NCBI GenBank assembly: GCA_905147135.1
Contig: LR990050.1
Span: 1,004,501-1,068,500, forward strand
DNA length: 64,000 nt
Direction of reading: 5' to 3'
Source: Blastobasis lacticolella
Lineage: Eukaryota > Arthropoda > Insecta > Lepidoptera > Blastobasidae
Made by a program: the position numbers and the translations under genes. Every line of letters starts with the position of its first letter. The stretch's first letter is position 1. The notes below the pieces were generated by a model that was not told the origin of the DNA, did not search any database, and worked only from the letters and a program-made list of their open reading frames with translations. Positions 44,579 through 56,047 of the stretch are shown piece after piece.

Positions 44579-46515
44579 TCACGTTCTTTACACATATTAT
44601 TATATATAAATAAAAAAGGTGTTTATTTAGCATTTAGTTTAGACATATAACATTAAAAATAATAACATAAAATTAAAATAAATTAAACAAAGAAAAAAAT
44701 AGGATAAAAATATATATTTACTCGTATATATAAACACTAAACGCTAAAAAGGCCAAAGCTCAGTTCCGCAGATACGTGAAGGTGCCTACGGGACTGCTAT
44801 TCTATTATATTAGACGAGACTTACACGCGACGTACCTTTTCGATTTGTTTTCCCGACATTTCGGTAGGGTTACACTCACCGTGGTCACGAGAAGACTCAT
44901 GAGTCTGTCAGTGTAAGTTCCGTCCAAAATAAAAATATACAGGAAAAATACCCTTCTGTTACGAGCAGCTCAAAATTTTAACGTCTTATCCAAAGTTGTT
45001 GATTTTTACATGTTTAATAAAGCTGTGAATCGGCGAGAAATCGTGTACTTAAGTATTACTTTGACAACTGTAACGTAAGTAATTTGATTAATTGAGTTGA
45101 GCAAATATAATTTTTGTGTCTTTTGTACTTCTTTTTGTGTATTGTAATTTTATCAGTGGAAGCCTATAATTGTCTATGTAACGCTATTATTGTTTTTATT
45201 GTAACATAATTTGCTGTTGGCTTTCTTTAATTAAATGAAATAAATTTTAAAAAAATATTATCGTGGTTATCCGACTTTTTCTGTTTCTATTTTTTAGCTT
45301 TTATTTACCTTGCAATATTTGATTGTATGTTCTGGTGAAATCTTACTAGCCTAATTAATTCACTTCCCGGACTTCATTGAGCTGTTTGTTATACCTATGT
45401 AATTTGAACGACAATGTATTAATATGATACAATGGTGCCGGTCTGATGATTGAGTCGAAACGTGGCCAAACTACTGAACGCAACAAGATAACCCCATCGT
45501 GTTTGGGCTCTTTGGAATAGGGTTGTTAAATACCTAATAGTTAATAGTCAAGGTCTGATGTTGATGTGTTTGTTTGTGGCCTCTTTAGAATGGTTTTGAT
45601 GAGTGCTATACCGCACGATAAAAACTTGTTGTGAAAAATTAAGGGTCGTGAAGTAATCATAAACTACTTAATCAATTTTAAAATTATTTCACCTAAAGAA
45701 AGCTACATATTTTTCATCTTGAAACTAATTCTTGTTTTGTTGTTTGTAATTGTCATGACAAACTTTGTAGAAAAGAAAAAAGGAGTAAGTAAGGCTAGGG
45801 TAGAATAGAGTTCAAATGAAAACCGTAAAGCCGCAGTCGACTGTGCTGAACATTAAAAAGCCGATATCTAAAAAGAAAGATTTAAGGAACTGGTTAGTGT
45901 TGTGTTTTGCTTTAAAGAATAAGGTAGCCACCGCAATTACAGGCAAGAGGCTTTCCATCTTAGTCCGCACCTGCGTCTTTGCATTTTTGTTGCCTGCAAC
46001 CTAAATACAACGTTATAAGCGACAATTACAGCTTACCATCGAGCACACTGCTCGTACAAAGTGCTTACATCCCCAAACCTCTGTCAAAGCAACAGCAACA
46101 TTAGTAGGGCCTCTGCAAGAAGACGTCTTCCTTTCACTAACCCACGTCATCCGAGAAATTGTGCCCGGAACAACCGCCCCTCATCTTTGGCGTACGAATA
46201 AAACGTTTTGTATCGAGAATTGAATTGCTGCTTTCGGGATACCCGGCGCCTATATTTTTTTATAGAACGGGACTGGGACATAATCTTTTCCCATATCGGC
46301 CGCTTCGGTTGGCTTCTGATGTCCGACGGGCGATGCGAAGGGCTTTGTGCGGAGATTGGGTTATTATTGCCAGGATTCTACCTTGCGTCGTAGAATTGGA
46401 GCGCTTTTGTTATCTGACAGCTAGTGCGGCGATTGTCGTTGGTCGTCGTAGATCGGACAAATTGGACCGGCCTCAGTCGTTCTGGGCGGGTTAAGACTTC
46501 CTATTGTGGAGTTTA
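44579..46515. other. AT-rich DNA with LINE-like 3' UTRs, no gene recognised
   Basis: 44840-44940 resembles the 'cgacatttcgg...gtggtcacgag' repeat core. 45100-45255 looks like a LINE 3' UTR ending 'aaatgaaataaattttaaaaa'. A 111-codon plus frame at 46159-46494 has no domain. Confidence 0.4.
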
Positions 46516-46519
46516 ACGC

Positions 46520-46690
46520 ACGAGCCGATTTAGTTCAACCTTTATAATGCGTACAGCTAAGCAATGGATCGTGCTGCCTGAATGTGTTCCCTGATCATTA
46601 TCATCTAGGCGCCTTCAAGACTAGAGTGAATAGGCTGTTCCTAGAGAGGCATGCTCCATCACCGGCCGCATGGTCACTGATCACTTGGTG
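46520..46690 (+). mobile_element. Jockey-like LINE C-terminal fragment
   Basis: Plus reading CLNVFPDHYHLGAFKTRVNR then LFLERHAPSPAAWSL, with surrounding frames broken. Opposite orientation to 41822-42165. Confidence 0.65.
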
Positions 46691-46796
46691 AGATGGCAGT
46701 CAAATGCCTGGCTAGTGCAAAAATAAAAACAAATAACTTTTAAATAGCGATTCCGGACCTAAAACAATGTTTATAAGCTGGCATTTATAATAGACT

Positions 46797-47062
46797 ACAG
46801 TAGAGCGAATGCCATCTGACCCCCACGACCCTGTTAACAGGAGAATCAGACCAGATTGGATAATAGTCGTCACAGATTCAGGTGCCGAAATGTGCACTTT
46901 TCATCACGATGTTTTCCCTCGCCGTGAGAGCATCGGTTACTGTTCAACTAGTACGTACCTAACTCAGAAAAAGTCTTTGGTACATGGCGGCACAGGGTAA
47001 AGAACTTGGTACCTTTAGCTTACGAGTCAGACTCGCTAAGTCGAGCTCGGCCACCGATGCTC
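46797..47062 (-). repeat. SINE-A copy, 3' truncated
   Basis: From 'cagtagagcgaatgccatct' to 'cggccaccgatgctc'. The head side is complete but the B-box is mutated. Confidence 0.75.
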
Positions 47063-47509
47063 TTCTAACTCTTCATCGTAGTGGTCAATACCGGCACAGA
47101 CAGGGTTGCCTCTTCTAAAATAGTGTCCGAACTATCATATAAAAATTATGGTGTTTGCCTATTTACGTACAGCGTCTACCATCTAACCCGCATAACCAAA
47201 AAAGCCGATTCGCCAGAATCTCAGAGAATCGCCAGAAAATCATAAGACGAGCAGGCGAACGAGCAGGCGAGGTTGGCTTCGGCCAGAGGATGGGTTTTGC
47301 CTAATACGGAAACGCCACGTGAAAAATCAATCCGGCATTCTGCTAAACTGACATTCTGCTTTTCAGTCATTCTGTCAGTCTAGCATAAAACTCAATCCCC
47401 CCTTTATCTCTTCTTTTCCTACTCTTCCAAGTCTTTACTACTAACAATGTTTCAAAACACCATGTTTACAGGCCGTTCCCAGCACTACACCACTAAATAC
47501 GACTGCATC

Positions 47510-47514
47510 AATCC
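47510..47514. repeat. Target-site duplication, left
   Basis: AATCC directly outside the left LTR; the matching copy is at 53107-53111. Confidence 0.9.
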
Positions 47515-47678
47515 TGTGATGTTCAACGGTCCAGGCCTTGGGTTTTAGCAAAACTACCAGATTATCAGTAAGTAGGTACACGACTCAAAGGGAACGTCTG
47601 CCCGCTGCCGATGGCACTTTGACAGTGCGCGTGAGGCGCCACCGCTGGGCCGTGTACTACATTTATTAGAATATCACA
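47515..47678 (-). repeat. 3' LTR of the Ty3-type element
   Basis: 164 bp, identical by eye to 52943-53106. On the coding strand it begins TGTGATATTCTAATAAATG, placing an AATAAA-type signal near the start. Ends in the TGTGAT/ATCACA inverted termini. Confidence 0.95.
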
Positions 47679-47691
47679 TCTCTTCCTTTTT
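47679..47691 (-). promoter_or_regulatory. Polypurine tract
   Basis: Minus strand AAAAAGGAAGAGA immediately before the 3' LTR, the expected position for priming plus-strand DNA synthesis. Confidence 0.8.
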
Positions 47692-47794
47692 ATAAATAAT
47701 TAATCATTTTAAACTTAAACATAGGCATTTAGAAATAAACATATTAACTAAATAAACACAATCATATGCATTATAAAATAAACAAAATAACAAA

Positions 47795-50700
47795 TTAAGA
47801 CGCTTCTTCTTGATTTACGACTGTCCATTGTCCTTCTACTTTCTTGAGATGGACGATATTTCTCCTGTACTCCTGACCAGTTTCATCATTCCTTACATTA
47901 ATGTCACTTCCTTCAGCATTTATAACGGTATGGGGTGTTGGATTAAATTCTGAATCCAATTTGTTTTGTTTGATCAAGTTCTTCACATATACTTTTTCGC
48001 CGACTCCGATTTCTCTATCTGTAGCTTTTCTTTTTCTGTCTTCGTTTAATTTGGTTTTTTCTTTTTTCTCTTTATCTCGGTCTCTAACTTCTAAATCGTC
48101 ATAACAATTTTCTAGGTCTTTTAAAAAAGGTAATTTGTCTCTAAATTGTCTTCCATAGAACAACTCGGACGGGGATTTTCCTGTGGAGGGATGTGGTGTG
48201 CTATTATACATACTTAAATACTTCAGTAAATCATCCTTCCAATCTGATTTCTCGCACTGGCTAATCCTTAAGCGTTTAAGGATGTCCCTGTTTTGTCTCT
48301 CGACCTCGCCGTTTTGCTGGGGCCAATAAGGGATTGTATTAAAAAGCGTAATCCCTTGTTCAGTGCAGAATGTTTTGAATTCATTACTACAAAATTGCCT
48401 ACCATTATCAGCTGTGATACTGGCAGGATTGCCGGTTCGTGAGAATATTTCTTTTAACACTTTTATTGTATCATGCGTCGATATGGATTTCATAATTTTA
48501 ATTTCTTTGTATCTACTATAATAGTCAATAATTACAAAAAGATTATCCCCACTTGGAAGTGGACCCAAAAAATCGATAGCTGTATCCACCCAGGCTTTCG
48601 AAGGCAACTCACGCCTTTTCATAGGCACTGGCGGGTTGGGGGCTGAAACTAGGGTACACCCTCTGCAGTTTTTTACTGTATTTTCAGCATCCTTGTCTAT
48701 TTTGGGCCACCAGACCTTTGTGCGTAGCCTTGCTTTCATGTTGACAATGCCTGGATGGCCTTCATGGGCCGCTGCTAAAACTTGTTTCCTCAAAGCAGTA
48801 GGGATTACTATCTTGTTTCCTCTAAGCAAGACATCATCATGAAACCAGAGTTCATTTTGAAATAACTTATAGTTATTTCCTATAGCATCCCAATTGTTAT
48901 TAACCACTGCATTTTTTACTAATTGAAACTCGTCATCATTATTTGATGTTTCGATTATTGATTTCAGTGATAATGCAACTGGTCGCGCATATTGAACAAT
49001 CTGGTTAATATGATGTTCGTCTTCCAAAGGACTTTTTTGTGTGCTGGTACTTATACACAGACGTGATAATGGATCAGCTATATTGGTTTTCCCGGGTTTG
49101 TAAATAACTTCATACTCATATGCTTGAAGTCGTAGAACCCAGCGTTCGATTCTCGCACAAGGTTTTGATCGCGTCCCAAATATAACTTCCAGAGGCTTGT
49201 GATCTGTTACAAACTCAAATTTTTTGCCATATAAGTACATGTGGAAATGTTCGATTGCCCACACTAAAGCTAATGCCTCTTTTTCAGTCTGACAGTAACG
49301 TTTTTCAACGTCTGTTAAACTCTTGTTTCCGAAGGCAATTATTCGTGGTCCATTGTTATCGTACTGAATTAATACAGCCCCTAAACCAACAGGGCTCGCA
49401 TCTGCAATTACTCGTGTACGATCTTTTGGGTCATAGTAGCCAAGAGTAGGAATCTTGGAGAGACATTTTTTCAAATCTTCAAAAGCTATTGTTTGCTCTT
49501 TTTGCCAAAACGCGGCGATATTTCCATTTTTGTGCATTTTTTGCCGAAGCAATTGCCGGATAGGTTCTGTTAAAGTTGATAAGTGAGGTATCCACTTACC
49601 AACGAAATTAACTAATCCCAGAAAACTTTGGATTTCTTCGATGGTTTCCGGTTGTCTAAATGAGTCGATGGTTTTTATATATTTGTCAAGCGGTTTAATA
49701 CCCGACGGAGAAAGCTCATGCCCCAAAAACTGAATTGTTCTTGCATTAAAAATACATTTACTTTTGTTTAATAGAACATTGTTGTCCTTCAGCACCGTTA
49801 ATACTTTTTGAAGTCGGGCATCATGTTCGTCTTCACTTTGCCCAAAGACAACAATGTCATCAATAAAATTTACTACTCCTTCGCATGGCAAAAGCATTTT
49901 TTCCATAATTTTTTGAAAATGTTCAGGTGCACACGATACTCCAAACATTAATCTTTTGTATCTATAAAGCCCTTTACTAGTTATAAAAGTTGTAATTTCT
50001 CTACTATTTTCTTCAAGTTCTACTTGATGAAACGCGTCCTTAATATCCAATTTTGAGAAAAAGTTAGCTTTGCCAAATTTAGGAATGAGTTGCTCCATAG
50101 TGGGCAGGGGGTGATTTTCTCTTATAATGGCTTTATTAGCAACGCGCATATCTAAACAAATACGAATATCGTTGTCTGGCTTTAAAACTGGGACCATCGG
50201 AGAAACCCAAGAGGATGGCTTATTCACTGGTTCAATGATATCCATTTTCACTAATTCGTCTATTTTGTTATTTATCTTTAATTCTAAAGGAATTGGTACG
50301 CGTCTGTAAGGTTGACAAACTGGACGAACTGTGTTGTCAATCGTGATTTGTAATTTGACATCTTTGAACTTAGGAAATTGATTTTGTTCAACTGAATTCA
50401 CCTCTAAGCCTAATTTTAGCACATTTAAGAAAATCGCACTATATTTGCCCAATAGGTTCCTTGAACCATTTTCTATTACATAAAATGTAGTTGTTAACAC
50501 TTTAGGACCAATTTTTATTTGAGCATCAAATGAGCCTAAAACTTTTAGTGGAATTTTGGCACCATAAGCCAGGAACATTTTGTCTGGGCACGCTTGTTGA
50601 TTTGATACTACAACTTTATTTTGTTTCAAATGTTCCCAAGTTTTGTCACTTAAAATATTGGATTTACTCCCAGAATCAATAAGCATTTTGATATTTACAC

Positions 50701-51664
50701 CACCTACCTGACAATTTATTGTTTCATCTCCGTCCACGTGGAAAATGTGATCTACAGATGTAGGCTTTTTTGGAGCTTCCACTTTGGTCTTTTTGGCTCT
50801 ATTTTTGTCGTTTGACGAGAGGTTAGTATTCTTCCTTTTATGGGCCCTTGTTCTGCAGTGTTTATGGAAATGACCCTTAAAACCGCATTTGCTACAATTT
50901 AAATTTAGTGCAGGGCAGGAACTGCTGTCACTTTTGTGAGTTTTGCTACCACATCGGCAACAGAAATCAACCTCTTTTTTTGTGTAACTTTTCATTGTTT
51001 TAGTGTCAATTTTATTTAGGCTAGTAATTGTAGCATTTGTGCTCTGTTTATCCTGAAACTCGTTTAGCTGCCGTTCTACAGTTTCTAACGATATTGCTTC
51101 AGCTATTATTTTGTCGATTGTTGCCGTGTCACCTAGTACCAGAATGTTCTTTCTCAACCTAGGCAAGCTACACTTTTCCGTTATCTGATCGATAAGGTTT
51201 TGCTCTTCATTTGCAAAGTTACATTTTGAACTTTGTCGTCTCAACCGAAGCAAGAATTTCTCGAATTTTTCATCCGGTTCTTGTCTTATTAACCGAAAAA
51301 CGTGCCTTTCAAATACATAACTTTGTTTTGGAGAAAAATAATCTTCTAACTTTTTGATCGCAATATCATAAACGGCATTAGCATTAGGATCTACTACATG
51401 AGCTCCGGGTATATTGAAATATATGTCTTGAAGAAGTAAACCTCCGCAATGTAGTAAAATCGCGCGTTTTTTGTTTTGTTCGGTGGTATTGGTCGCTACG
51501 AAGTATATCTCTAAAGCACGTTTCCATTTTTCCCAACGGGCACCTATGGAGGATGGATCGCTTTCACAATCGAACGGTTCTATTGTCTGGACTTGTGATT
51601 GGAACATGGTGGACGATCTGCGAATAAGTGAGAAAAGTGCCCTCTTAACATCTCGATTCAACAA
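47795..51664 (-). CDS. Gag-pol polyprotein of the Ty3-type element, 1289 residues
   Basis: One open frame. Residues ~20-200 are gag-like. Two zinc knuckles: a variant C235-x2-C238-x4-H243-x6-C250 and a classic C257-x2-C260-x4-H265-x4-C270. Protease DSG at 331 (MLIDSGS). Reverse transcriptase ~440-630 with LDIKDAFHQ and FIDD at 600-603. RNase H with VIADAS (Asp755), TEKEAL and VTDHKPL (Asp821). Integrase zinc finger H967, H970, C1000, C1003; catalytic D1031, D1086 and E1122, the last in QNGEVE. Order PR-RT-RH-IN defines Ty3/gypsy type. Met20 (MFQSQVQ) may be the true start, since the first 19 residues are basic and unlike gag. Gag and pol are in one frame, so no frameshift is needed. Confidence 0.95.
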   Translation of the reverse strand: MLNRDVKRALFSLIRRSSTMFQSQVQTIEPFDCESDPSSIGARWEKWKRALEIYFVATNTTEQNKKRAILLHCGGLLLQDIYFNIPGAHVVDPNANAVYDIAIKKLEDYFSPKQSYVFERHVFRLIRQEPDEKFEKFLLRLRRQSSKCNFANEEQNLIDQITEKCSLPRLRKNILVLGDTATIDKIIAEAISLETVERQLNEFQDKQSTNATITSLNKIDTKTMKSYTKKEVDFCCRCGSKTHKSDSSSCPALNLNCSKCGFKGHFHKHCRTRAHKRKNTNLSSNDKNRAKKTKVEAPKKPTSVDHIFHVDGDETINCQVGGVNIKMLIDSGSKSNILSDKTWEHLKQNKVVVSNQQACPDKMFLAYGAKIPLKVLGSFDAQIKIGPKVLTTTFYVIENGSRNLLGKYSAIFLNVLKLGLEVNSVEQNQFPKFKDVKLQITIDNTVRPVCQPYRRVPIPLELKINNKIDELVKMDIIEPVNKPSSWVSPMVPVLKPDNDIRICLDMRVANKAIIRENHPLPTMEQLIPKFGKANFFSKLDIKDAFHQVELEENSREITTFITSKGLYRYKRLMFGVSCAPEHFQKIMEKMLLPCEGVVNFIDDIVVFGQSEDEHDARLQKVLTVLKDNNVLLNKSKCIFNARTIQFLGHELSPSGIKPLDKYIKTIDSFRQPETIEEIQSFLGLVNFVGKWIPHLSTLTEPIRQLLRQKMHKNGNIAAFWQKEQTIAFEDLKKCLSKIPTLGYYDPKDRTRVIADASPVGLGAVLIQYDNNGPRIIAFGNKSLTDVEKRYCQTEKEALALVWAIEHFHMYLYGKKFEFVTDHKPLEVIFGTRSKPCARIERWVLRLQAYEYEVIYKPGKTNIADPLSRLCISTSTQKSPLEDEHHINQIVQYARPVALSLKSIIETSNNDDEFQLVKNAVVNNNWDAIGNNYKLFQNELWFHDDVLLRGNKIVIPTALRKQVLAAAHEGHPGIVNMKARLRTKVWWPKIDKDAENTVKNCRGCTLVSAPNPPVPMKRRELPSKAWVDTAIDFLGPLPSGDNLFVIIDYYSRYKEIKIMKSISTHDTIKVLKEIFSRTGNPASITADNGRQFCSNEFKTFCTEQGITLFNTIPYWPQQNGEVERQNRDILKRLRISQCEKSDWKDDLLKYLSMYNSTPHPSTGKSPSELFYGRQFRDKLPFLKDLENCYDDLEVRDRDKEKKEKTKLNEDRKRKATDREIGVGEKVYVKNLIKQNKLDSEFNPTPHTVINAEGSDINVRNDETGQEYRRNIVHLKKVEGQWTVVNQEEAS

Positions 51665-52942
51665 TTATATATTTTTTTTTTTTAAGTACTTCCTTATACC
51701 TATAGTAAGAAGGCATTATTGTCGTAATATTATCCTAATTTACCTACAACATACTCCCAGTAGGTGCAGGTACTTATTTAATTTTAAAATTATACTGATC
51801 GTTGCTGCTAAGTATTCAGGTAGGTAAAACTTAAATAACTTATTACGTATAAATAATCTTTAAATAGACGAACTAGGTATCGATTTTATCCTAATAACTT
51901 CTGGTAAGTATAGTATAGGTACGTATGTGACTAACGGCAATAAATTGACACGACAAGCAGAGCAAAGTACCTAGTAGGTACTCAATTTTGTAAATACTTA
52001 TATTTCATTTAAAAGCCTTATATTATTTATGACACTATTTTAGTTTTAAAATAATATAGCTATATATTATATAGCTTCCACCCAATAGAATTAGGTAATT
52101 TGATAAAACTGGTACATAATTAACGAATATTATTCGTTGAAACACATTTTTTACCGAATATTTTCAGTATATATTATTCTTTACAAACAGACTTGGTCAA
52201 TACGATCTCTAAGTTTCAGTAGAATCACAGAATACTTAAACTGTGGAACATTTTCTAGGCAGATAGGTACCTACTGTATTTTGATAAATACTTATTACTT
52301 ATATACTTATTGCAAACAAACACCTAATGTCATGCACCTACCCTCTGATACCTACTATAGTTAGGTAATGAATTGATGACTGAGACGTTAACCTCAGACA
52401 TAAAGCCCTAAACGATCAAATAAACTATTCAATAACAACAACCTTTTCAAAATCGTATTGTTGTTTTGTTCGCAAAATATTCGCTTCCGATAAGCGGTAG
52501 AATTGTAGGGTGTGGGTGAGAAGTGCTGGATACCAGCAGAGGTGTAAGTGCGAGCGAGATAAAGATATGCACCGCCCACCGGGCGCTGAATCACGCGCGT
52601 GCAGGTGCAGCGAGATAATTGCGCATGATATTTTGTGGGTAGGTACAAGTAGGTCGGTCGTAGTCAACTTTTTACTACTTTTTCTTTCTACCTAACAAAT
52701 TATCTTTTTATGTTGATGTTATTTAAATAGGTATTGTACTCGATACCTAGTAAACAAGAAACATATTATATGACAAACAAAAGCAGGTATCTGCATATCC
52801 TCATAACTTGTCTACTTATTCCATTCTTTTTGTAGGTTGTATTTTTTTTTACAAGAATTTTTGTAATTGTTTTAACCAAATCTGTAAGCAGGTACATAAT
52901 TTGAGTAATTATTTTACTTACTGCGCTTTTATTCGTCGCCAA
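51665..52942 (-). other. Long leader between 5' LTR and gag of the Ty3-type element
   Basis: 1278 nt, AT-rich with many GTACCTA/TAGGTA motifs and one GC-richer part (52490-52640). No frame above about 85 codons and no domain. It is bounded by the primer-binding site, so it belongs to the element. It could hold an RNA packaging or internal initiation signal, or a nested insertion. Confidence 0.6.
52926..52942 (-). promoter_or_regulatory. Primer-binding site
   Basis: One base after the 5' LTR the minus strand reads TGGCGACGAATAAAAG. TGG pairs with the CCA end of a tRNA, and TGGCGACGA would fit a tRNA-Ser ending TCGTCG-CCA. The tRNA assignment is from memory and needs checking. Confidence 0.6.
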
Positions 52943-53106
52943 TGTGATGTTCAACGGTCCAGGCCTTGGGTTTTAGCAAAACTACCAGATTATCAGTAAG
53001 TAGGTACACGACTCAAAGGGAACGTCTGCCCGCTGCCGATGGCACTTTGACAGTGCGCGTGAGGCGCCACCGCTGGGCCGTGTACTACATTTATTAGAAT
53101 ATCACA
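52943..53106 (-). repeat. 5' LTR of the Ty3-type element
   Basis: Identical partner of 47515-47678. Would hold the promoter; no TATA box is obvious. Confidence 0.95.
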
Positions 53107-53111
53107 AATCC
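53107..53111. repeat. Target-site duplication, right
   Basis: AATCC directly outside the right LTR; partner of 47510-47514. Confidence 0.9.
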
Positions 53112-53432
53112 TAAAACTTAATAGAAAATTTAACGGCATTGTGATACGAGACGCCTATAAAGCGTGTACGTAGTATACTCCAGCCTATTCAGACGGAATA
53201 GACGCGTTAAATATACAAAAGAAACGATATAAAGTGATATACCCTCCATTCGAGTTGCTAGAGGTGGCTAGGGTCCCCGGGAATCTATGTTTTGGTCTAA
53301 GACCAATAATAGAACGGACACCCATAGTCCACGAAAGCGAAGCTGCGAAACAGTAGGTACTGTTAAGAATGCAACTATAAGAACTCGCTTTAGTTTTAGA
53401 CAGACACAGCTACATTTTCACTACACTTATCG

Positions 53433-53531
53433 GTTTGTAACCACGGTTAGTATTGTTTTTACCTCGATATTTCGACGCAGTTGCGATTAGTGACATATCG
53501 AGGTAAACGCAATACTAACCGGGGTAACAAA
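53433..53531. mobile_element. Small foldback element
   Basis: Arms 'ggtttgtaaccacggttagt' and the reverse complement ending at 53531, around the shared core 'tcgatatttcgacgcagttg'. Related to the 22479 family by its core only. Confidence 0.7.
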
Positions 53532-53539
53532 CGCGGTAA

Positions 53540-54300
53540 TAAGTGAAGTCAAAGTGAAGGGAATAAACACGAAAGTTTTGAGACACAGTTATTTCGCATT
53601 GTCGATGCCGCACGCCAACGCGTCGGTGGCCTATGATGATTTACTTTATGATGCCATGTTGCAGTTTGGTTTGGCGTTTTCTGTTTAGGGTTTCGGACTT
53701 GAAGATTTCCTGATACCTTCATTAAAATCGGCCCAAATGTTCCGCTAGTACTAGTTCCGCGAATGATCCTGTGAAGATTGGTACGCATGCGAAGCCGCGG
53801 CGATAGTGAATTGTCAGTTACGAATACATCCATTTAAGAAACATATTCCTTGAAGACTCAGCTAAAAATGTAAATTTGTTTATTGTTTTGTACTCTTTGT
53901 TTTGGTAAATCAATTGGACATAAATCATTTCCCATTGTTTTTATAACTGTACATTGACGTCAACAAACAATAATTTCAAAGCTACATACTGTTTCTCCTT
54001 GGAAAAATATAACTGTCAAACACGAAAAATCTGTTCGCGTAAAAAAACAGAATTTATAATGAATTATTCATACGTAAATGAGGCGCTTCTTCTCCGCATG
54101 GGTAAACCACATTGTTTCATTTACCCCATCCCATTACAATCGTACCATATCGTAGTAGCAATGTTTATTTATATTGTTGTGATTTGTCTACGCGTGGGTC
54201 CATCTGGAAACGTGACAATCTGCGAATAAGATCATTTGAGAATGCGTGATATGAGATATTCATATCAATGTACTCACTAGACTACATACTTCCGATCCTG
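53540..54300. other. No gene recognised
   Basis: Frames of 70-94 codons on both strands without domains. No known repeat seen. Confidence 0.3.
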
Positions 54301-54310
54301 TATAATAATT

Positions 54311-54490
54311 ATCTTGGCGTTAAAATCCCTGTTGTCTTCGCGCGTGAGGTCCCGGTGTCGCCTTGGCCATAATCCAGGATTTGGCAGCTCAGAAAATTAC
54401 AGTGGAGCGACTGCCATCTGACTTCCGGGAACCTGTTAACCTGACCATATTGGATTGTTTCCTCGCTATGTTTTCCCTTACCATAAGAGT
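54311..54490 (-). repeat. SINE-A copy lacking the tRNA head
   Basis: 'atcttggcgttaaaatccct' to 'atgttttcccttaccataag'. Confidence 0.75.
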
Positions 54491-54599
54491 AGCGCACGCG
54501 AGCACTCTCGTGGATGCTCAAAAATCACTCCCAACATTGGTTTGACCCACCTCACGACCAAAACCAAAACCTCTGGCACGTCTCTAGTATCATCTTTAT

Positions 54600-55265
54600 G
54601 TGCCCTCTCGTAAAAATGTTATGGCACAGGTACAAACGCCGTGTAAGGGCCCAGGCGCCAATAAAACGCTGGTAAATATATAAGGTTTTTATTAGATCAT
54701 AGCGTCATATTTTACTACTGTATACGTACACAATAAAACTGAAACCAATATATTTTGTATTGAATTCTTTAAAGTTGGTTCGGTTGGTCGCTGAAATGGG
54801 TTTTGAATTATATTTGGCGTCATTCGCTAGTATATACATATAAGTCTTTAGCGTCATTGCGCTTCAGTTTACGATTGTGCGTTAGGTTTTAGTTCAGTAT
54901 TTTAAATGAGCTTGAACAATCGTATGATTATTAGATCTTATGCCAGGTATTTAGTAGGTACTTAGTTTCGTACCTCAAAGGAAGTAGCATCACTTTCTTT
55001 TCTGTCCAAGTGACAAAGCCTCATTTCTCTTCGAATACTCATTACATTACCGCTGAATAATCAAACAGTAATACGTTCCGATGATCAAATATACATAATT
55101 TTCCAATAATCAAATTAATTATGTGCCTATTCAATCCCCCTTGTGCCATCGGGATCGGAGTGTGATATTTGTATCTTATTCGATGCTGATTCAGTGAGCT
55201 CATTAAATTAATATATTTGAGTAAAGTCTTTGATCCATTTAGTATGATTATTGTGTATATGAATG
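54600..55265. other. Unique AT-rich DNA
   Basis: No gene or repeat family recognised. Confidence 0.3.
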
Positions 55266-55895
55266 ATTAGCTTTTCCCGCGACTTCGGCCGCGTAAAATT
55301 CAAATTTTACGTTCCGGACCAATTTGAATTTTTACTTCACAGTAAAAACACCTTTATTCACTATTTTGTTAACACGAATGGACTATAATAGCCTAGTAGT
55401 GTCAATAGTGATGATAAACAAAGTATTCTCCCACCACGCCGTCTTTTGGAAAACGTTGAAATTAATTAATTACTAAATAATCCACGGTCGACAAAACGGA
55501 ATAACTTGGCTGCAAACTCCCCGGCAGATATTCCGATAATCCGGAATTATTCCAATAACTCCGGCCAAAGGGGAATATTACCGAATATTTTTGGAACATT
55601 CCTCACCATCCGAATCAGAACTTTTTCACAACTTCTCAGTAAATTGTCCAAATTCTTCGTACGAAAATTCTTGCCTGAATATTATTTAATTAAAACCGGT
55701 TTAGGTAACATAATACGAGCTTTTTAGGAGTATCGGAAAAATTCAATAATGCGCCTGCTAAATTGCTGTCCTCAAATATTTTACGTCCCTCAAGAATATT
55801 CTCTGATTCTTAAGTTAGTTGCTCTGGAAGCTTGAGATAAGAACAATAATGATAATATTAAACGCTAGCTTTAGCCCGCGAGTGCACTCGCATGG
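55266..55895 (-). mobile_element. Two Helitron-like 3' ends with unique DNA between
   Basis: 55266-55300 ('ttagcttttcccgcgacttc') and 55862-55895 ('gctagctttagcccgcgagt') each resemble the reverse of the Helitron 3' terminus at 31340. The DNA between them contains ATTCCGATAATCCGGAATTATTCC-like short inverted motifs but no gene. Confidence 0.4.
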
Positions 55896-55921
55896 TATTG
55901 TTAAAGAATTTAGAAAGTAAA

Positions 55922-56047
55922 AGGTTTTTACGGGGTCGGCAACGCGTGGGTATTGCAAACGTAGGCTAAACGTAAACATAGGCTACGGTGACTGCTTACC
56001 ATCACGCTGGCCGCAAGTTTGTTTGCCACATTAGTGGTATAAAAAAA
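55922..56047 (-). repeat. Interspersed repeat, relative of 451-565
   Basis: 'tttttacggggtcggcaacg', 'acggtgactgcttaccatca', 'cattagtggtataaaaaaaa'. The reverse of the oligo-T-headed form seen at 26246-26340. Confidence 0.6.

Larger units (their letters stand above)
47515..53106 (-). mobile_element. Complete Ty3/gypsy-type LTR retrotransposon
   Basis: 5592 bp with two identical 164-bp LTRs (47515-47678 and 52943-53106), both bounded by TGTGAT...ATCACA. A 5-bp target duplication AATCC lies at 47510-47514 and 53107-53111. Minus orientation: 5' LTR at the right, primer-binding site at 52941-52933, a 1.28-kb leader, one gag-pol frame (51664-47795), and a polypurine tract at 47691-47679 next to the 3' LTR. 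No envelope frame. Short LTRs and fused gag-pol suggest a Mag-like lineage (inference). Identical LTRs and an open frame point to recent insertion. Confidence 0.97.

Noticed and set aside
46159..46494. 111-codon plus-strand frame
   Set aside because: No family resemblance, no neighbouring exon; GC-richer DNA makes chance frames longer.
47515..53106. Endogenous retrovirus with envelope
   Set aside because: No frame between integrase and the 3' LTR; the gag-pol stop is only about 115 bp from the LTR.
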